Source: Bacillus sp. S3
GTDB taxonomy: Bacteria > Bacillota > Bacilli > Bacillales > Cytobacillaceae
Assembly (NCBI RefSeq): GCF_005154805.1
Contig: NZ_CP039727.1
Span: 3,345,501 to 3,409,500 of the forward strand
Length of the DNA: 64,000 nucleotides
Reading direction: 5' to 3'
Below the pieces are notes generated by a model. That model ran no database searches. It was not told where the DNA came from and worked only from the letters and a program-made list of their open reading frames with translations. Positions 1 through 8,620 of this stretch are shown here, one piece after another (position 1 is the first letter of the stretch; every line of letters begins with the position of its first letter). Both the position numbers and the translations under genes were made by a program.

Positions 1-265
1 ATTTGCCAGAATGCGTTAGAAGATAATGCTGCTCCCCCGAACGGTGAATCCATTGGTTTCTGAACATCGAATCGATTATTTCATCGAAGGATTCCCTTGT
101 TAATGTTTCGTAAATCCCAAAAAATCTCTTCAAAGAAAATAAATGAGCATCCTGAAGCGTTTGTGATGACTTTTTTCCATTCAAAAGGTGATAGACAGAG
201 TAAATTGTCCGGTCACTATTTAGCTGTTGTAAACAATAAAGAATGATGGCTTCAACTTGCAGCAT
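1..265 (-). CDS. ypbB: YpbB-like helix-turn-helix protein, N-terminal part (cut by window edge)
   Basis: The minus strand reads an open frame from an ATG at 265 to the window edge, giving about 88 residues beginning MLQVEAIILYCLQQ. The peptide is rich in short helices and has no membrane segment or signal peptide. It lies divergent to fer, which is where B. subtilis has ypbB, the gene upstream of recQ. YpbB proteins are helix-turn-helix proteins encoded next to the RecQ helicase; their role is not well defined. The identity rests on position and general look of the N-terminus, because the C-terminal part is outside the window. Confidence 0.6.
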   Translation of the reverse strand, partial: MLQVEAIILYCLQQLNSDRTIYSVYHLLNGKKSSQTLQDAHLFSLKRFFGIYETLTRESFDEIIDSMFRNQWIHRSGEQHYLLTHSGK

Positions 266-489
266 TTTGCTACACCACTTTTTCTACATTATATCGACAA
301 ATTCTCCGATTTTTCTTATTTTATTTTACCATGAAATGAAGGGACTTGTTATTCTAAAATGTATAAGTTTGTGAAATTGAATTTAATGCTCCCATGTTTA
401 ATTAGTATTTTTCTATTGAAAAGTTGTTGATACAGATTTACAATAGATATGAGTAATGCGTTTCCATTTTTTCTTGGGAAACATGTTAA

Positions 490-774
<285 letters not shown>

Positions 775-809
775 TCTTTTTACCCATGTAATATTCTTAA
801 GCTACTAAT

Positions 810-834
810 CCCCGTCTTTTCAGACGGGGTTTTT
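810..834 (+). terminator. fer intrinsic terminator
   Basis: An 8-bp stem CCCCGTCT/AGACGGGG with a 4-nt loop is followed by a run of T, 35 nt after the fer stop codon. Confidence 0.85.
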
Positions 835-848
835 ACTTTATAAAATAA

Positions 849-886
849 AAAGTAGCAGGGATAAAGAAATTCCCTGCTGCTTTTTT
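849..886 (-). terminator. ribU terminator (can act on both strands)
   Basis: The stem GTAGCAGGGA/TCCCTGCTGC around a 9-nt loop has T-rich tails on both strands. It lies just downstream of the ribU stop codon at 885. Confidence 0.8.
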
Positions 887-1472
887 ATGCACTTTTTACA
901 GTTGTTGATAATTTTTTAATCCATGCCTGCAACCGAATAAACAACAGCATAAAGATAACAGACATCATGATACCTTTTAGAATATTAAAAGGCAGGATTG
1001 CCGGTACCACTAAATTACGCATATCTGGAAAACCCATGAGAACTGTGTAGGCTGGTAATATGAAGAAATAATTTAAAATGCTCATTACAACGCCCATTAT
1101 TACGGTCCCAGCGATTAATCCAAGGGTCATTCCCTTTTTAGTCCTGAGTTTGTTATAAACAAAATAAGTTGGCAGGATAAAGACAATTCCTGCTAGGAAA
1201 TTGGCAATATGGCCTACAGGAATACCGGTTTGGCTTCCTGTCGCTATATAATTTAGAATATTCTTAAATAACTCTACTAATATTCCTGCTATCGGCCCGA
1301 AAATTAAAGCGGCAATCAATGCAGGAATGTCACTGAAATCGACAAACAAAAAATTAGGGAATAGCGGCAGCGGGAAATTTAAAAGCATTAATAGGTAGGC
1401 TATACTGCTCAACATCCCAATTGACACATACGCTTTTACCGATATTTTCTTCGTTTTCTTCATTTCTTTCAT
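885..1472 (-). CDS. ribU: Riboflavin transporter, ECF-type S component
   Basis: A 195-residue membrane protein with about five to six hydrophobic segments, typical of the RibU/YpaA substrate-binding subunit of energy-coupling factor transporters, which imports riboflavin. The start chosen is the ATG at 1472 (MKEMKKTKK), because AAGGAGAG lies 8 nt upstream; an open frame continues further upstream but without a good ribosome-binding site. An FMN riboswitch and a regulatory terminator lie directly upstream, which independently supports riboflavin transport. The shared EcfA/EcfT module is encoded elsewhere. No riboflavin biosynthesis genes sit beside it. Confidence 0.92.
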   Translation of the reverse strand: MKEMKKTKKISVKAYVSIGMLSSIAYLLMLLNFPLPLFPNFLFVDFSDIPALIAALIFGPIAGILVELFKNILNYIATGSQTGIPVGHIANFLAGIVFILPTYFVYNKLRTKKGMTLGLIAGTVIMGVVMSILNYFFILPAYTVLMGFPDMRNLVVPAILPFNILKGIMMSVIFMLLFIRLQAWIKKLSTTVKSA

Positions 1473-1540
1473 CTTCCTCTCTCCTTTTTTGATCCATCGC
1501 ATAAGGAAGAGAGGTTCAGCCAAAAGACGGCCCAAGTATA

Positions 1541-1577
1541 TAAAAATCCCTCAAGACAAATCGCTTGAGGGATTTTA
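1541..1577 (-). terminator. Expression-platform terminator of the FMN riboswitch
   Basis: A 13-bp inverted repeat (AAAATCCCTCAAG/CTTGAGGGATTTT) followed by a T-rich tail on the minus strand lies between the FMN aptamer and ribU. It is the expected premature terminator that FMN binding would stabilise. Confidence 0.85.
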
Positions 1578-1637
1578 CAAAGGCACGCTTAATAAACGTT
1601 CGATAAATCAACATTTTTTGAACGTCTGCAGAACCTC

Positions 1638-1766
1638 CATCTTCTCCCATCCAGACTATACTGTCGGCTTTGGAATCGCACCAAATCCTGCCTTATAAAG
1701 GCTCGCGGGCTCATGGAGCATTGCTCCAAATACCGCCGATCGGGAATTTCACCCTGCCCCGAAGAT
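1638..1766 (-). promoter_or_regulatory. FMN riboswitch (RFN element) upstream of ribU
   Basis: Read on the minus strand, this stretch has the conserved RFN landmarks in order: GGGCAGGGTGAAATTCCCGA, GCGGTA, AGCCCGCGAGCC, GATTCC and CCGACAGTATAGTCTGGATG, closed by complementary ATCTTC/GAAGAT ends. The aptamer binds FMN, and high FMN should terminate transcription before ribU. A TTAACA-N17-TATAAT promoter lies just upstream. Confidence 0.96.
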
Positions 1767-1790
1767 AGATCGATATTAAATTACAACTTT

Positions 1791-1819
1791 ATTATACTAA
1801 AGAAATTCTTATTTGTTAA
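1791..1819 (-). promoter_or_regulatory. Sigma-A promoter of the ribU leader
   Basis: On the minus strand TTAACA and TATAAT are separated by 17 nt, about 25 nt upstream of the first paired region of the FMN riboswitch. Confidence 0.65.
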
Positions 1820-1863
1820 GTATAAGGTTTCCTATGTTCTTTAATTGTCACTTTTCTAAAAGT

Positions 1864-1894
1864 AAAAAAATTCCCGCTGACAAATGCCAACGGG
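1864..1894 (-). terminator. Terminator after the M23 peptidase gene
   Basis: The minus-strand transcript forms CCCGUUGG/UCAGCGGG (with G-U pairs) followed by AAUUUUUUU, just after the stop codon at 1906. Confidence 0.7.
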
Positions 1895-1905
1895 TTTCTA
1901 GGATA

Positions 1906-2652
1906 TTATTGAACAATTAACGTTTGATTTGGCTTAATGAGATCAGTTGTCAGATTGTTTATTTGTTTAATTCTTTCTACAGAAGTATTTTGTTTTCGAG
2001 CAATAGCGGATAGAGTATCCCCTTGTTTAACAGTATATTTTACAGTGTTAATTTGCGATGTACCGCCATCCATATGCGGCAGGCTGTTTGCTGCTAAGAC
2101 ATGATTTCCAATACTTGCAATGCCTCCTTGGACGAATTCACCGACATCTGCCTTACCCAAAATCTTTTCTGGGTTCAATGCATATTTCTTATCATATCTC
2201 CATTCTAATTGATGAGTTTCAAAATGAAGATGGGTTCCGGTAGCTTGTCCAGTCCTTCCCATTTTTCCGATTACATCACCTTGTTTAACCGTTTGGCCAA
2301 CTGACACTATCCGTCTGTTTAAGTGAGCATAAACCGTTACAAAATTACTGGGATGTTTAATAAAAATCACATTACCATATGTATTAGAATAGTAGGACTT
2401 GACAACCGTTCCATCATCAACAGCCAGCACTGATGCGTCCAATTTTCCAGCAATATCGATTCCTTTATGTTTTCCTTGCCTTGTTCCATATGTATCGGAA
2501 ATGACACCGTCTGCCGGCCAAATCCATTGTTCATACATTCTCTTAGATTCTTGAACACCCGCTGCCTCCGAATGTTTACCTCCTAAAAATAATAAGCTTA
2601 CACAGAGCGCCATAATAATGGCAATTAAAAATCTTTTAATATAATCACGCAT
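1906..2652 (-). CDS. M23-family cell-wall endopeptidase with C-terminal LysM domain
   Basis: A 248-residue secreted or membrane-anchored protein. Residues 1-30 form a basic, hydrophobic signal or anchor. A LytM/M23 zinc metallopeptidase domain covers about 45-170 with HKGID and HLHFE metal and active-site motifs. Residues about 200-248 are a LysM peptidoglycan-binding repeat (YTVKQGDTLSAIARKQ). Such proteins cut peptide cross-bridges in peptidoglycan or, if catalysis is lost, act as scaffolds; here the ligand motifs look intact. The start at 2652 has AAGGAGG at good spacing. It is a single gene with its own terminator. I cannot assign it to a named Bacillus orthologue. Confidence 0.9.
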   Translation of the reverse strand: MRDYIKRFLIAIIMALCVSLLFLGGKHSEAAGVQESKRMYEQWIWPADGVISDTYGTRQGKHKGIDIAGKLDASVLAVDDGTVVKSYYSNTYGNVIFIKHPSNFVTVYAHLNRRIVSVGQTVKQGDVIGKMGRTGQATGTHLHFETHQLEWRYDKKYALNPEKILGKADVGEFVQGGIASIGNHVLAANSLPHMDGGTSQINTVKYTVKQGDTLSAIARKQNTSVERIKQINNLTTDLIKPNQTLIVQ

Positions 2653-2792
2653 TCTTTTTATATCCTCCTTAATATATCTTGTCCTCTCCTCCACACCATA
2701 TGTGCATTGGTTCACGTTTAGACCACAATGCACAACTGAGAAGAGACCTAAGCATAGTTGTTATAATTTGGAGACCTTTGCTATTTTATTCA

Positions 2793-2823
2793 TAAAAAAA
2801 AAATCAACCAGGTTGGTTGATTT
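2793..2823 (-). terminator. sigX-rsiX operon terminator
   Basis: The stem ATCAACC/GGTTGAT is followed on the minus strand by nine to ten T residues, directly after the rsiX stop codon. Confidence 0.8.
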
Positions 2824-2829
2824 AAAGAA

Positions 2830-4023
2830 TCAATCTATATTCTGCAAATTTGGCGCTAATGGAACCTTCTGCTCTAATGATAAATCAAATGGACCGATAT
2901 GTGGGAGCACAGAATCCTTAACTACTACTTTTTCAAGTCCAAATTCCTTTGCTGTCATTAGTAATGACTCAAAAGAAGTTGTTGTCTGCTGGTTGTCTTG
3001 CAGACTAGTATTTCCCTTTAATGATACATATAATGTTTTATCAATGACAGACACATCGTGTAATGGGAGCAGGGGCTTTAGTGAACTCTTTAATCCCAAT
3101 TGCGGCTGATCTGACTTCATTGCTTCAATCGCCTGATTAATATCGTTAAATGTTTCTTTAGTGGTTGTTAAATATGGAATTTCACTACCTTCAGGATAAT
3201 AAAATAAAAAAGCATGTTTTGTTTCTTGAACAACATCTAATTCGTTCATCGACCCATAATTCCCAAGTTCGATTCCCGGTACACCATTGGTAGAAAATTT
3301 AATTTTCTTAATACTGCTGCTATTAGAGGCTATGTCCTTTTTTAATATATTTAAAAAATTGGTTTCGGTGGCAGCCCCTTGTCCATACTGATGGTCGGCC
3401 GGAACATCAACCAAGACAGTGTTTGTTTTTTCATCTAGCACCATCGTCACCTTTAAGGGATAGAAGTCTGATAACCCCCATTCCGCTTCTTTTAAATTTT
3501 CCATGTTCTTGGTATATACAGTAAGCCAAGATTGCTCCTCGGTATCATTGATAATTGTGGAAACTGGTATAAGTATTTGCGCTTGCGGATCCGGAATCCA
3601 GTAGGTAAATACCTTACCGCTTTCTACATCGGCATCATAAACAGCCGTTATTATGCTTCCGCCTTTCGCTAACTCCGTCTGTGCCGTTCCCGTATATGCT
3701 TGTTCTTTTGATGAAGCATCTTCTTTCTTTAGAAGAATGTTCGAATCCTTGTCAGCAACTGCTATTTCTTTGGTTGCTGATGATTTTTCCTCTGTTGTTT
3801 GATCAAAGGAGATATTTGTCCCATCCATTAATTTTGGGGCTAAGATAAAAAATAGAAGTAGTGCAGCCACTGCAGCGATGCCCGGGAGCAGCCAAGGTTT
3901 CCTTTTACGCTTTTTTAAAGAAAGATTTTGGTAAATGTCACGAGGATCGCGATGATCTTGTATTCTTGGCATTTGCCTTAATAATTCTTCGAGCTCTCTA
4001 TCGCTCCACTCTGACTTTTTCAC
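2830..4023 (-). CDS. rsiX: Anti-sigma-X factor
   Basis: A 397-residue single-pass membrane protein: a cytoplasmic N-terminus (about 1-42, the sigma-binding region), a transmembrane helix at about 43-62 (LLPGIAAVAALLLFFILAP), then a large external part containing GerMN-like repeats. The frame overlaps the 3' end of sigX by 26 nt, which indicates translational coupling. RsiX sequesters SigX at the membrane; in B. subtilis the SigX regulon concerns cell-envelope charge and resistance to cationic peptides. A terminator follows immediately. Confidence 0.88.
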   Translation of the reverse strand: MKKSEWSDRELEELLRQMPRIQDHRDPRDIYQNLSLKKRKRKPWLLPGIAAVAALLLFFILAPKLMDGTNISFDQTTEEKSSATKEIAVADKDSNILLKKEDASSKEQAYTGTAQTELAKGGSIITAVYDADVESGKVFTYWIPDPQAQILIPVSTIINDTEEQSWLTVYTKNMENLKEAEWGLSDFYPLKVTMVLDEKTNTVLVDVPADHQYGQGAATETNFLNILKKDIASNSSSIKKIKFSTNGVPGIELGNYGSMNELDVVQETKHAFLFYYPEGSEIPYLTTTKETFNDINQAIEAMKSDQPQLGLKSSLKPLLPLHDVSVIDKTLYVSLKGNTSLQDNQQTTTSFESLLMTAKEFGLEKVVVKDSVLPHIGPFDLSLEQKVPLAPNLQNID

Positions 4024-4549
4024 TAGTTAATCCCTCCTTTTCAAAAAACATTTCCATATGCTTCTTTAAGACCTTTAAGGAGCGGTGCTGTGTAGTTTTA
4101 ACCTTACTTTCCGTCCACCCTAAAGCTTGGGCTGTTTCCGAAATAGATAAATCATGAAGGTATCGTAAAATGATAACCGAACGCTGATCCAGTGTGCAAA
4201 ATTCAAGACATTTATAAATCCATCTAATTTCTTCGTTTTGTACGGTTATTTCTTCTGGAATTGGATACTCATCTTTTACTTGATTGGTAGACCAATCAAA
4301 TTTTTCGAGTATTCTATCCTTCCACCCCTTTTGTTTACGGAAAAAGTCTATAGCTACATTTCTTGCAATCGAAAACAGCCATGTTTTTTCACTGCTTTTT
4401 CCTTCAAAACGATGATAGGACTTAAATACCCGAATATACACTTCCTGGACAAGATCTTCAGCTTGTTCTTTGTTTCTAACCATATAAAATAGAAATTGAA
4501 AAACGTCATGATGATATTTTTGATATAGCTCATCGAAAACGGAGTCCAT
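3998..4549 (-). CDS. sigX: ECF sigma factor SigX
   Basis: A 183-residue group IV sigma factor. Region 2 (about 1-75) includes QAEDLVQEVYIRVFKSYHRF and the WLFSIARN segment, and region 4 (about 120-175) includes LRYLHDLSISETAQALGWTE with a helix-turn-helix. The ATG at 4549 is preferred over the TTG at 4552 because of the GGAGGGGAA Shine-Dalgarno. The gene is followed by overlapping rsiX. An ECF-type promoter (TGAAAC-N17-CGAC) lies upstream, in keeping with autoregulation. resE-resD lie upstream of it on the same strand, separated by a hairpin. Confidence 0.92.
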   Translation of the reverse strand: MDSVFDELYQKYHHDVFQFLFYMVRNKEQAEDLVQEVYIRVFKSYHRFEGKSSEKTWLFSIARNVAIDFFRKQKGWKDRILEKFDWSTNQVKDEYPIPEEITVQNEEIRWIYKCLEFCTLDQRSVIILRYLHDLSISETAQALGWTESKVKTTQHRSLKVLKKHMEMFFEKEGLTSEKVRVER

Positions 4550-4577
4550 CAATTCCCCTCCCCGTTCATTAATATTA

Positions 4578-4604
4578 GTCGATGTATATGTATAAAAAGT
4601 TTCA
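4578..4604 (-). promoter_or_regulatory. ECF (SigX-type) autoregulatory promoter
   Basis: On the minus strand TGAAAC and CGAC are separated by exactly 17 nt and lie 29 nt upstream of the sigX ATG. This matches the AAC...CGWC pattern of ECF promoters and suggests that SigX drives its own operon. Confidence 0.65.
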
Positions 4605-4676
4605 CCCTTTTAAATATAGACTTTTTCGAGGCAAAAAGAAAGGTATTTATTGGGAACTGTCGGTTAAATACAAAGA

Positions 4677-4700
4677 AGCTCATCGATGAAAGATGAGCTT
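4677..4700 (-). terminator. Hairpin after resE
   Basis: The stem AAGCTCATC/GATGAGCTT lies about 50 nt after the resE stop codon. The T-tract on the minus strand is weak (CTTTGTATTT), so termination may be partial. Confidence 0.5.
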
Positions 4701-4749
4701 TACATTGTTCCTTGTGAATCAAGAACAATCGTCAAAATACTTAGTTTTT

Positions 4750-6528
4750 TTACTTTTTTCGTGGGAGAAGAAAGGAAAATGTCGTTCCCTTATCCATTTT
4801 ACTCTGAACGGAAATATGACCGCGGTGGGCATCAATAATATTTTTTACAATTGCCAACCCTAAGCCTGTACCAGCTCTTCCCCTTGTTCTAGCTTTATCT
4901 GCTTTATAAAAGCGTTCAAACACAAAAGGCAGATCTTCTTCTGGGATTCCAGAGCCGGAGTCTTTAACTTCCATCCTTATTCCCTTGTCTTCGGAGGCTA
5001 CCAATAAAGAAACTGCTCCACCCCTTGGTGTATGCCTTATCGCATTATCAATTAAATTTGTCAGAACCTGTTCAATACGATCCGGGTCAAATACAAACGT
5101 CGAAACTCCATTTTCAATCTCCGCATGTAATTTGATTTCTTTGTCTCTTGCCAATCCCTGAAATTTATGGATAATCCGATTAATAAAAGGTGAAAGATTT
5201 ACATCTTCCATCGATAGATGAATATGTCCCGCTTCCATACGGGCAAGATCAAGCAGTTCATTTACAAGGCGGCCCATACGCAATGATTCATCATAAATGA
5301 CCTTTGCCATTTCTTTTTTCTCTTCTTGTGATTCCGCAATGTCATCTACGATTGCTTCACTGTATCCTTGTAACATGGAAATAGGCGTTCTCAGTTCATG
5401 GGAAACATTCGCTATAAAGTCTTTTCTCATTTTATCTAATTGTCTTTCCTCTGTCATGTCCCTTAATACAGCTACTGCTCCCCGAATAAATTGATTGCTG
5501 TACAATGGGCTAACCAAAATGACCCAATGACGGCCTTGAAGAGAAATTTCACCAATCTGCTCTTTTTCTGTATCTACCGCCTGCTGAAAAAGTTCCATTA
5601 CTTGTGAAGGAATTGACTCGGAATCAGAACTGAATCCCCCTTTTTCATAATACCAATATTGCAGAAAGCGATCAGCCGGTGGATTGGTTATTAAAATTGT
5701 CCCATCTCGATTAAAGGTAATTACCCCATCCGCCATACTGCTCAAGATACTGGCCAGCTGTTCTTTTTCCTGACTAAGGGCATTCATATTGAACTTTAAT
5801 TGTCTGCCCATCTGATTAAAAGCCGTTGCCAACTCCCCGATTTCATCATGAGTAAGGATTGGGACCTTTGTATCAAATTTCCCTCGCGCCACCTCAAATG
5901 CCGCTTCTCTCATTTTCCTTAACGGGGCTGTAATTCTTGTCGATAAAAAAAAGGCAAAGATGGTTGTAAGAATAATGGCAACACCAGCAACAAGCAAAAT
6001 AAATTTGGTAGCGTTATGCGAAGTTTCTTGCATTGCTTCTAATGACTGATAAATAAATACAGCACCATTTTTTTCACCTGGAAGATGCAATGGCACACCA
6101 ATAATGGAATAATTGGCATCCTGATTACCGTTATTTATCGAAAGGTCGGAAACCTTTTCAACGGTTTTATTGTTGTAAAATATTTGAGCCAAATCTGGAT
6201 CATTTTTAATATCCTGAATCGACAATTTCTTTGCCTTTTCGGTATTTGGGGAATAATAGACTTCATCTTCATTTTTAACAACTACTACTTTTGTTACTTC
6301 ATCGACAAATTCCCAGGATATTTCTAAACCAAGTGATAATGTATCGGGATGCTCTTCCAAAACATAGGCAATTTTTTCAGCCGTATTGGTTAAAGCCTTT
6401 TTTGTTTGATCAATGTTATAGTTTTGAAAGAATTCTAGCAGCATGACTGTTAAGATAAATAGAACAAATGAAACTAATAAAAGGATGGTAAACCAAAGTT
6501 TACCTACAACGCTTCGTAAAAAGGTCAT
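4750..6528 (-). CDS. resE: Sensor histidine kinase ResE
   Basis: A 592-residue membrane kinase. TM1 is at about 11-30, an extracytoplasmic sensor domain follows to about 175, TM2 is at about 176-197, then HAMP (about 198-250), PAS (about 260-365), HisKA with the phospho-acceptor in VSHELRTP near residue 376, and HATPase_c (about 480-590) with N ([10 protein letters not shown]), G1 (DSGSGIP) and G2 (GTGLGLAI) boxes. It pairs with ResD; the two frames overlap by 4 nt (ATGA). ResDE controls anaerobic and respiratory genes, including resABC upstream here, in response to oxygen limitation and NO. Confidence 0.95.
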   Translation of the reverse strand: MTFLRSVVGKLWFTILLLVSFVLFILTVMLLEFFQNYNIDQTKKALTNTAEKIAYVLEEHPDTLSLGLEISWEFVDEVTKVVVVKNEDEVYYSPNTEKAKKLSIQDIKNDPDLAQIFYNNKTVEKVSDLSINNGNQDANYSIIGVPLHLPGEKNGAVFIYQSLEAMQETSHNATKFILLVAGVAIILTTIFAFFLSTRITAPLRKMREAAFEVARGKFDTKVPILTHDEIGELATAFNQMGRQLKFNMNALSQEKEQLASILSSMADGVITFNRDGTILITNPPADRFLQYWYYEKGGFSSDSESIPSQVMELFQQAVDTEKEQIGEISLQGRHWVILVSPLYSNQFIRGAVAVLRDMTEERQLDKMRKDFIANVSHELRTPISMLQGYSEAIVDDIAESQEEKKEMAKVIYDESLRMGRLVNELLDLARMEAGHIHLSMEDVNLSPFINRIIHKFQGLARDKEIKLHAEIENGVSTFVFDPDRIEQVLTNLIDNAIRHTPRGGAVSLLVASEDKGIRMEVKDSGSGIPEEDLPFVFERFYKADKARTRGRAGTGLGLAIVKNIIDAHRGHISVQSKMDKGTTFSFLLPRKK

Positions 6529-7241
6529 TCATTTACAACCTCGAATTTGTAGCCGACTCCCCACACTGTTACAATCATACTCGCAGCTTGCTCTGACACC
6601 TTGTTTAATTTTTCACGGAGACGTTTTACGTGTGTATCCACTGTTCGTAAATCTCCGAAAAATTCATAATGCCAAACTTCTTTCAACAATTGTTCCCGAT
6701 CGAACACTTTATCCGGTGCCTTTGCCAAGAAATAAAGCAATTCATACTCTTTAGGCGTTAAGCTTACTTCCTTGCCATTTGCACTCACCCTGTGTGCATC
6801 ATTATCAATTGTTAAATGAGGGAAGACAATAACATCCTTTGTAGTTGTTTCTGTTTGCAAATAGGTTGTTTGTGATGCCCTTCTTAATAATGCTTTTACT
6901 CGTAGGACCACTTCCCGGGGGCTGAATGGTTTAACAATATAATCATCCGTCCCGACTTCAAAGCCCTGAACTCGATTTACCTCTTCTCCCTTTGCTGTTA
7001 ACATAATAACAGGAGTAGCCTTTTTCTCTCTTAATTCACGGCAAACCTCAATGCCATCCTTACCCGGCATCATTAAGTCAAGTAAAATGACGTCATAATC
7101 ATTAGTAAATGCTTTTGCTAAGGCTTCATTTCCATCCTCTGCTTCATCGATTATATAATCTTCGCGTTCTAAATACATTTTTAATAAACGGCGAATTCTT
7201 TCTTCATCATCAACAACTAAAATTTTCACGTCTTTTTCCAT
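6525..7241 (-). CDS. resD: Response regulator ResD
   Basis: A 238-residue OmpR-family regulator. The receiver domain (about 1-120) has acidic residues DD at 11-12, the phospho-acceptor Asp55 ([10 protein letters not shown]) and the conserved Lys in IVKPFSPRE. The winged-helix DNA-binding domain (about 135-235) includes [13 protein letters not shown] and [14 protein letters not shown]. The start is set at ATG 7241 because GGGGGAT lies at usable spacing; an upstream in-frame start at 7256 lacks support. The gene is separated from resC by a terminator and a TTGACA-containing dyad, implying its own promoter in addition to any read-through from resABC. Confidence 0.95.
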   Translation of the reverse strand: MEKDVKILVVDDEERIRRLLKMYLEREDYIIDEAEDGNEALAKAFTNDYDVILLDLMMPGKDGIEVCRELREKKATPVIMLTAKGEEVNRVQGFEVGTDDYIVKPFSPREVVLRVKALLRRASQTTYLQTETTTKDVIVFPHLTIDNDAHRVSANGKEVSLTPKEYELLYFLAKAPDKVFDREQLLKEVWHYEFFGDLRTVDTHVKRLREKLNKVSEQAASMIVTVWGVGYKFEVVNE

Positions 7242-7322
7242 TAATAATCCCCCCATGAAGTTTATTGTACAAAATGGTATTGTATTTTTCTATATTTTCA
7301 CGGTAAATACTCTTTTAAAAAG

Positions 7323-7338
7323 TGTCAAAAATTTGACA
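7323..7338. promoter_or_regulatory. 16-bp dyad over a -35-like TTGACA upstream of resD
   Basis: The sequence TGTCAAA-AA-TTTGACA is a 7-2-7 inverted repeat about 85 nt upstream of the resD start. On the minus strand it contains TTGACA, but the hexamer 17 nt downstream (TACCGT) is a poor -10. It may be an operator; the regulator is unknown. Confidence 0.4.
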
Positions 7339-7378
7339 ACGCCAATTTATTAGATAGTTTACCGTTTTATTATGTTTT

Positions 7379-7411
7379 AAAAAAGCCCTCACTTATAAAA
7401 AAGTGAAGGCT
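7379..7411 (-). terminator. resABC terminator
   Basis: The stem AGCCTTCACTT/AAGTGAGGGCT (one bulge) followed by six T residues on the minus strand separates resC from resD, as expected for an attenuating terminator between resABC and resDE. Confidence 0.75.
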
Positions 7412-7438
7412 ATATAATTTGTTTCCTATCCAAGTCAT

Positions 7439-8620
7439 TTACCCGGCGTAAGAATGCAGACCAGCAATAACCAGATTAACGGCAACAAGGTTAAACATAA
7501 TGATGACAAAGCCTATTACGGCAAGCCATGCCGATTTTTCGCCATGCCAGCCTTTTGAGAGTCGGAGATGCATAAAAGCGGCATAGAACAACCATGTGAT
7601 GAGTGCCCAAACCTCTTTTGGATCCCAGCCCCAAAATCTTGACCAGGCCATTTGCGCCCAAATCATTGCAAAAATAAGTGCCCCTAGCGTAAATACAGGG
7701 AAACCGATTAACACTGAGCGATAGCTTATCTCATCAACAAAGTCGAGTTTAATATTTTTTACAAGCGGCTGAAGTGCTGCTGCAATCCTCTTCCTTAAGA
7801 TTAGCCTAATAGCACCATAAAGTAAAATCCCTGCTAGTAAAGACCATACAACTGTATTTAATTTTTTGGCATTAATAATTGCAGGCATCTCAATGATTGG
7901 CTTAAATCCGTCTTTTGTCAGTAATTCTCCTTCATTAGGGCCAGTAATAGCAGGCATCTTATATTCTACAACGGCTTGATTACTATTCTTATCAATCCAA
8001 TTGAATTTCTCATGATAACCCATGCCTGAAAATACGGAGGATACAACAACAAAACCAAGTACCACAACCAATGAGAACATAACCGCTTCAAGCCAAAAGG
8101 TTCGTTTGCTCGATCTTGTCTGATCAATTGCCTTTACTAGATAGATAAGACCTGCTGCAAAACTGATGGCCAGAATCGCTTCCCCGATTGCTGCAGTGGT
8201 AACATGGATATGAAGCCAATAACTTTGCAATGCCGGTATTAACGGAGAAATATCCTTAGGAAACATACTTGCATAAGCAATAACAAGGATTGCTACAGGC
8301 ATGGTAAATAGTCCGAGTAAAGTTGTCCGGTAAATAAAATAAAGAACGATAAATGCACCAACTAGAGCCATTCCGAAGAATGTCGTAAACTCAAACATAT
8401 TACTTACGGGAGCATGTCCTGCCGCAATCCATCTGGTGATAAAATAACCAAGCTGTGAAATAAAGCCGACGATCGTTAAAAATACGGCAATAGTCCCCCA
8501 TTTGTTGGTTCCTTTCTTTTCATTTCCCTTCTTCGCTTTAATTGATCCACCATAAAATAGTGTTGCAACTAAATAAAGAATAAAAGCGATAAATAATAAA
8601 TTACTGCTTAAATTTGCCAA
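7439..8620 (-). CDS. resC: Cytochrome c maturation haem-handling protein ResC (CcsA/CcsB type)
   Basis: A 393-residue polytopic membrane protein with about eight hydrophobic segments. The tryptophan-rich haem-binding WWD motif is visible as [14 protein letters not shown] at about residue 325, and conserved histidines sit in external loops. With ResB it forms the system II cytochrome c synthase that carries haem across the membrane and attaches it to CxxCH apocytochromes. Its start codon abuts the resB stop codon (8620/8621), so the two are translated as one unit. Confidence 0.93.
   Translation of the reverse strand: MANLSSNLLFIAFILYLVATLFYGGSIKAKKGNEKKGTNKWGTIAVFLTIVGFISQLGYFITRWIAAGHAPVSNMFEFTTFFGMALVGAFIVLYFIYRTTLLGLFTMPVAILVIAYASMFPKDISPLIPALQSYWLHIHVTTAAIGEAILAISFAAGLIYLVKAIDQTRSSKRTFWLEAVMFSLVVVLGFVVVSSVFSGMGYHEKFNWIDKNSNQAVVEYKMPAITGPNEGELLTKDGFKPIIEMPAIINAKKLNTVVWSLLAGILLYGAIRLILRKRIAAALQPLVKNIKLDFVDEISYRSVLIGFPVFTLGALIFAMIWAQMAWSRFWGWDPKEVWALITWLFYAAFMHLRLSKGWHGEKSAWLAVIGFVIIMFNLVAVNLVIAGLHSYAG

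Noticed and set aside
1489..1698. A 69-residue plus-strand open frame over the ribU leader
   Set aside because: It runs antisense through the FMN riboswitch and its terminator, whose conserved RNA structure explains the sequence; no good ribosome-binding site.
2702..3109. A 135-residue plus-strand frame opposite rsiX
   Set aside because: It is antisense to the clearly coding rsiX and has no start signals or recognisable features.
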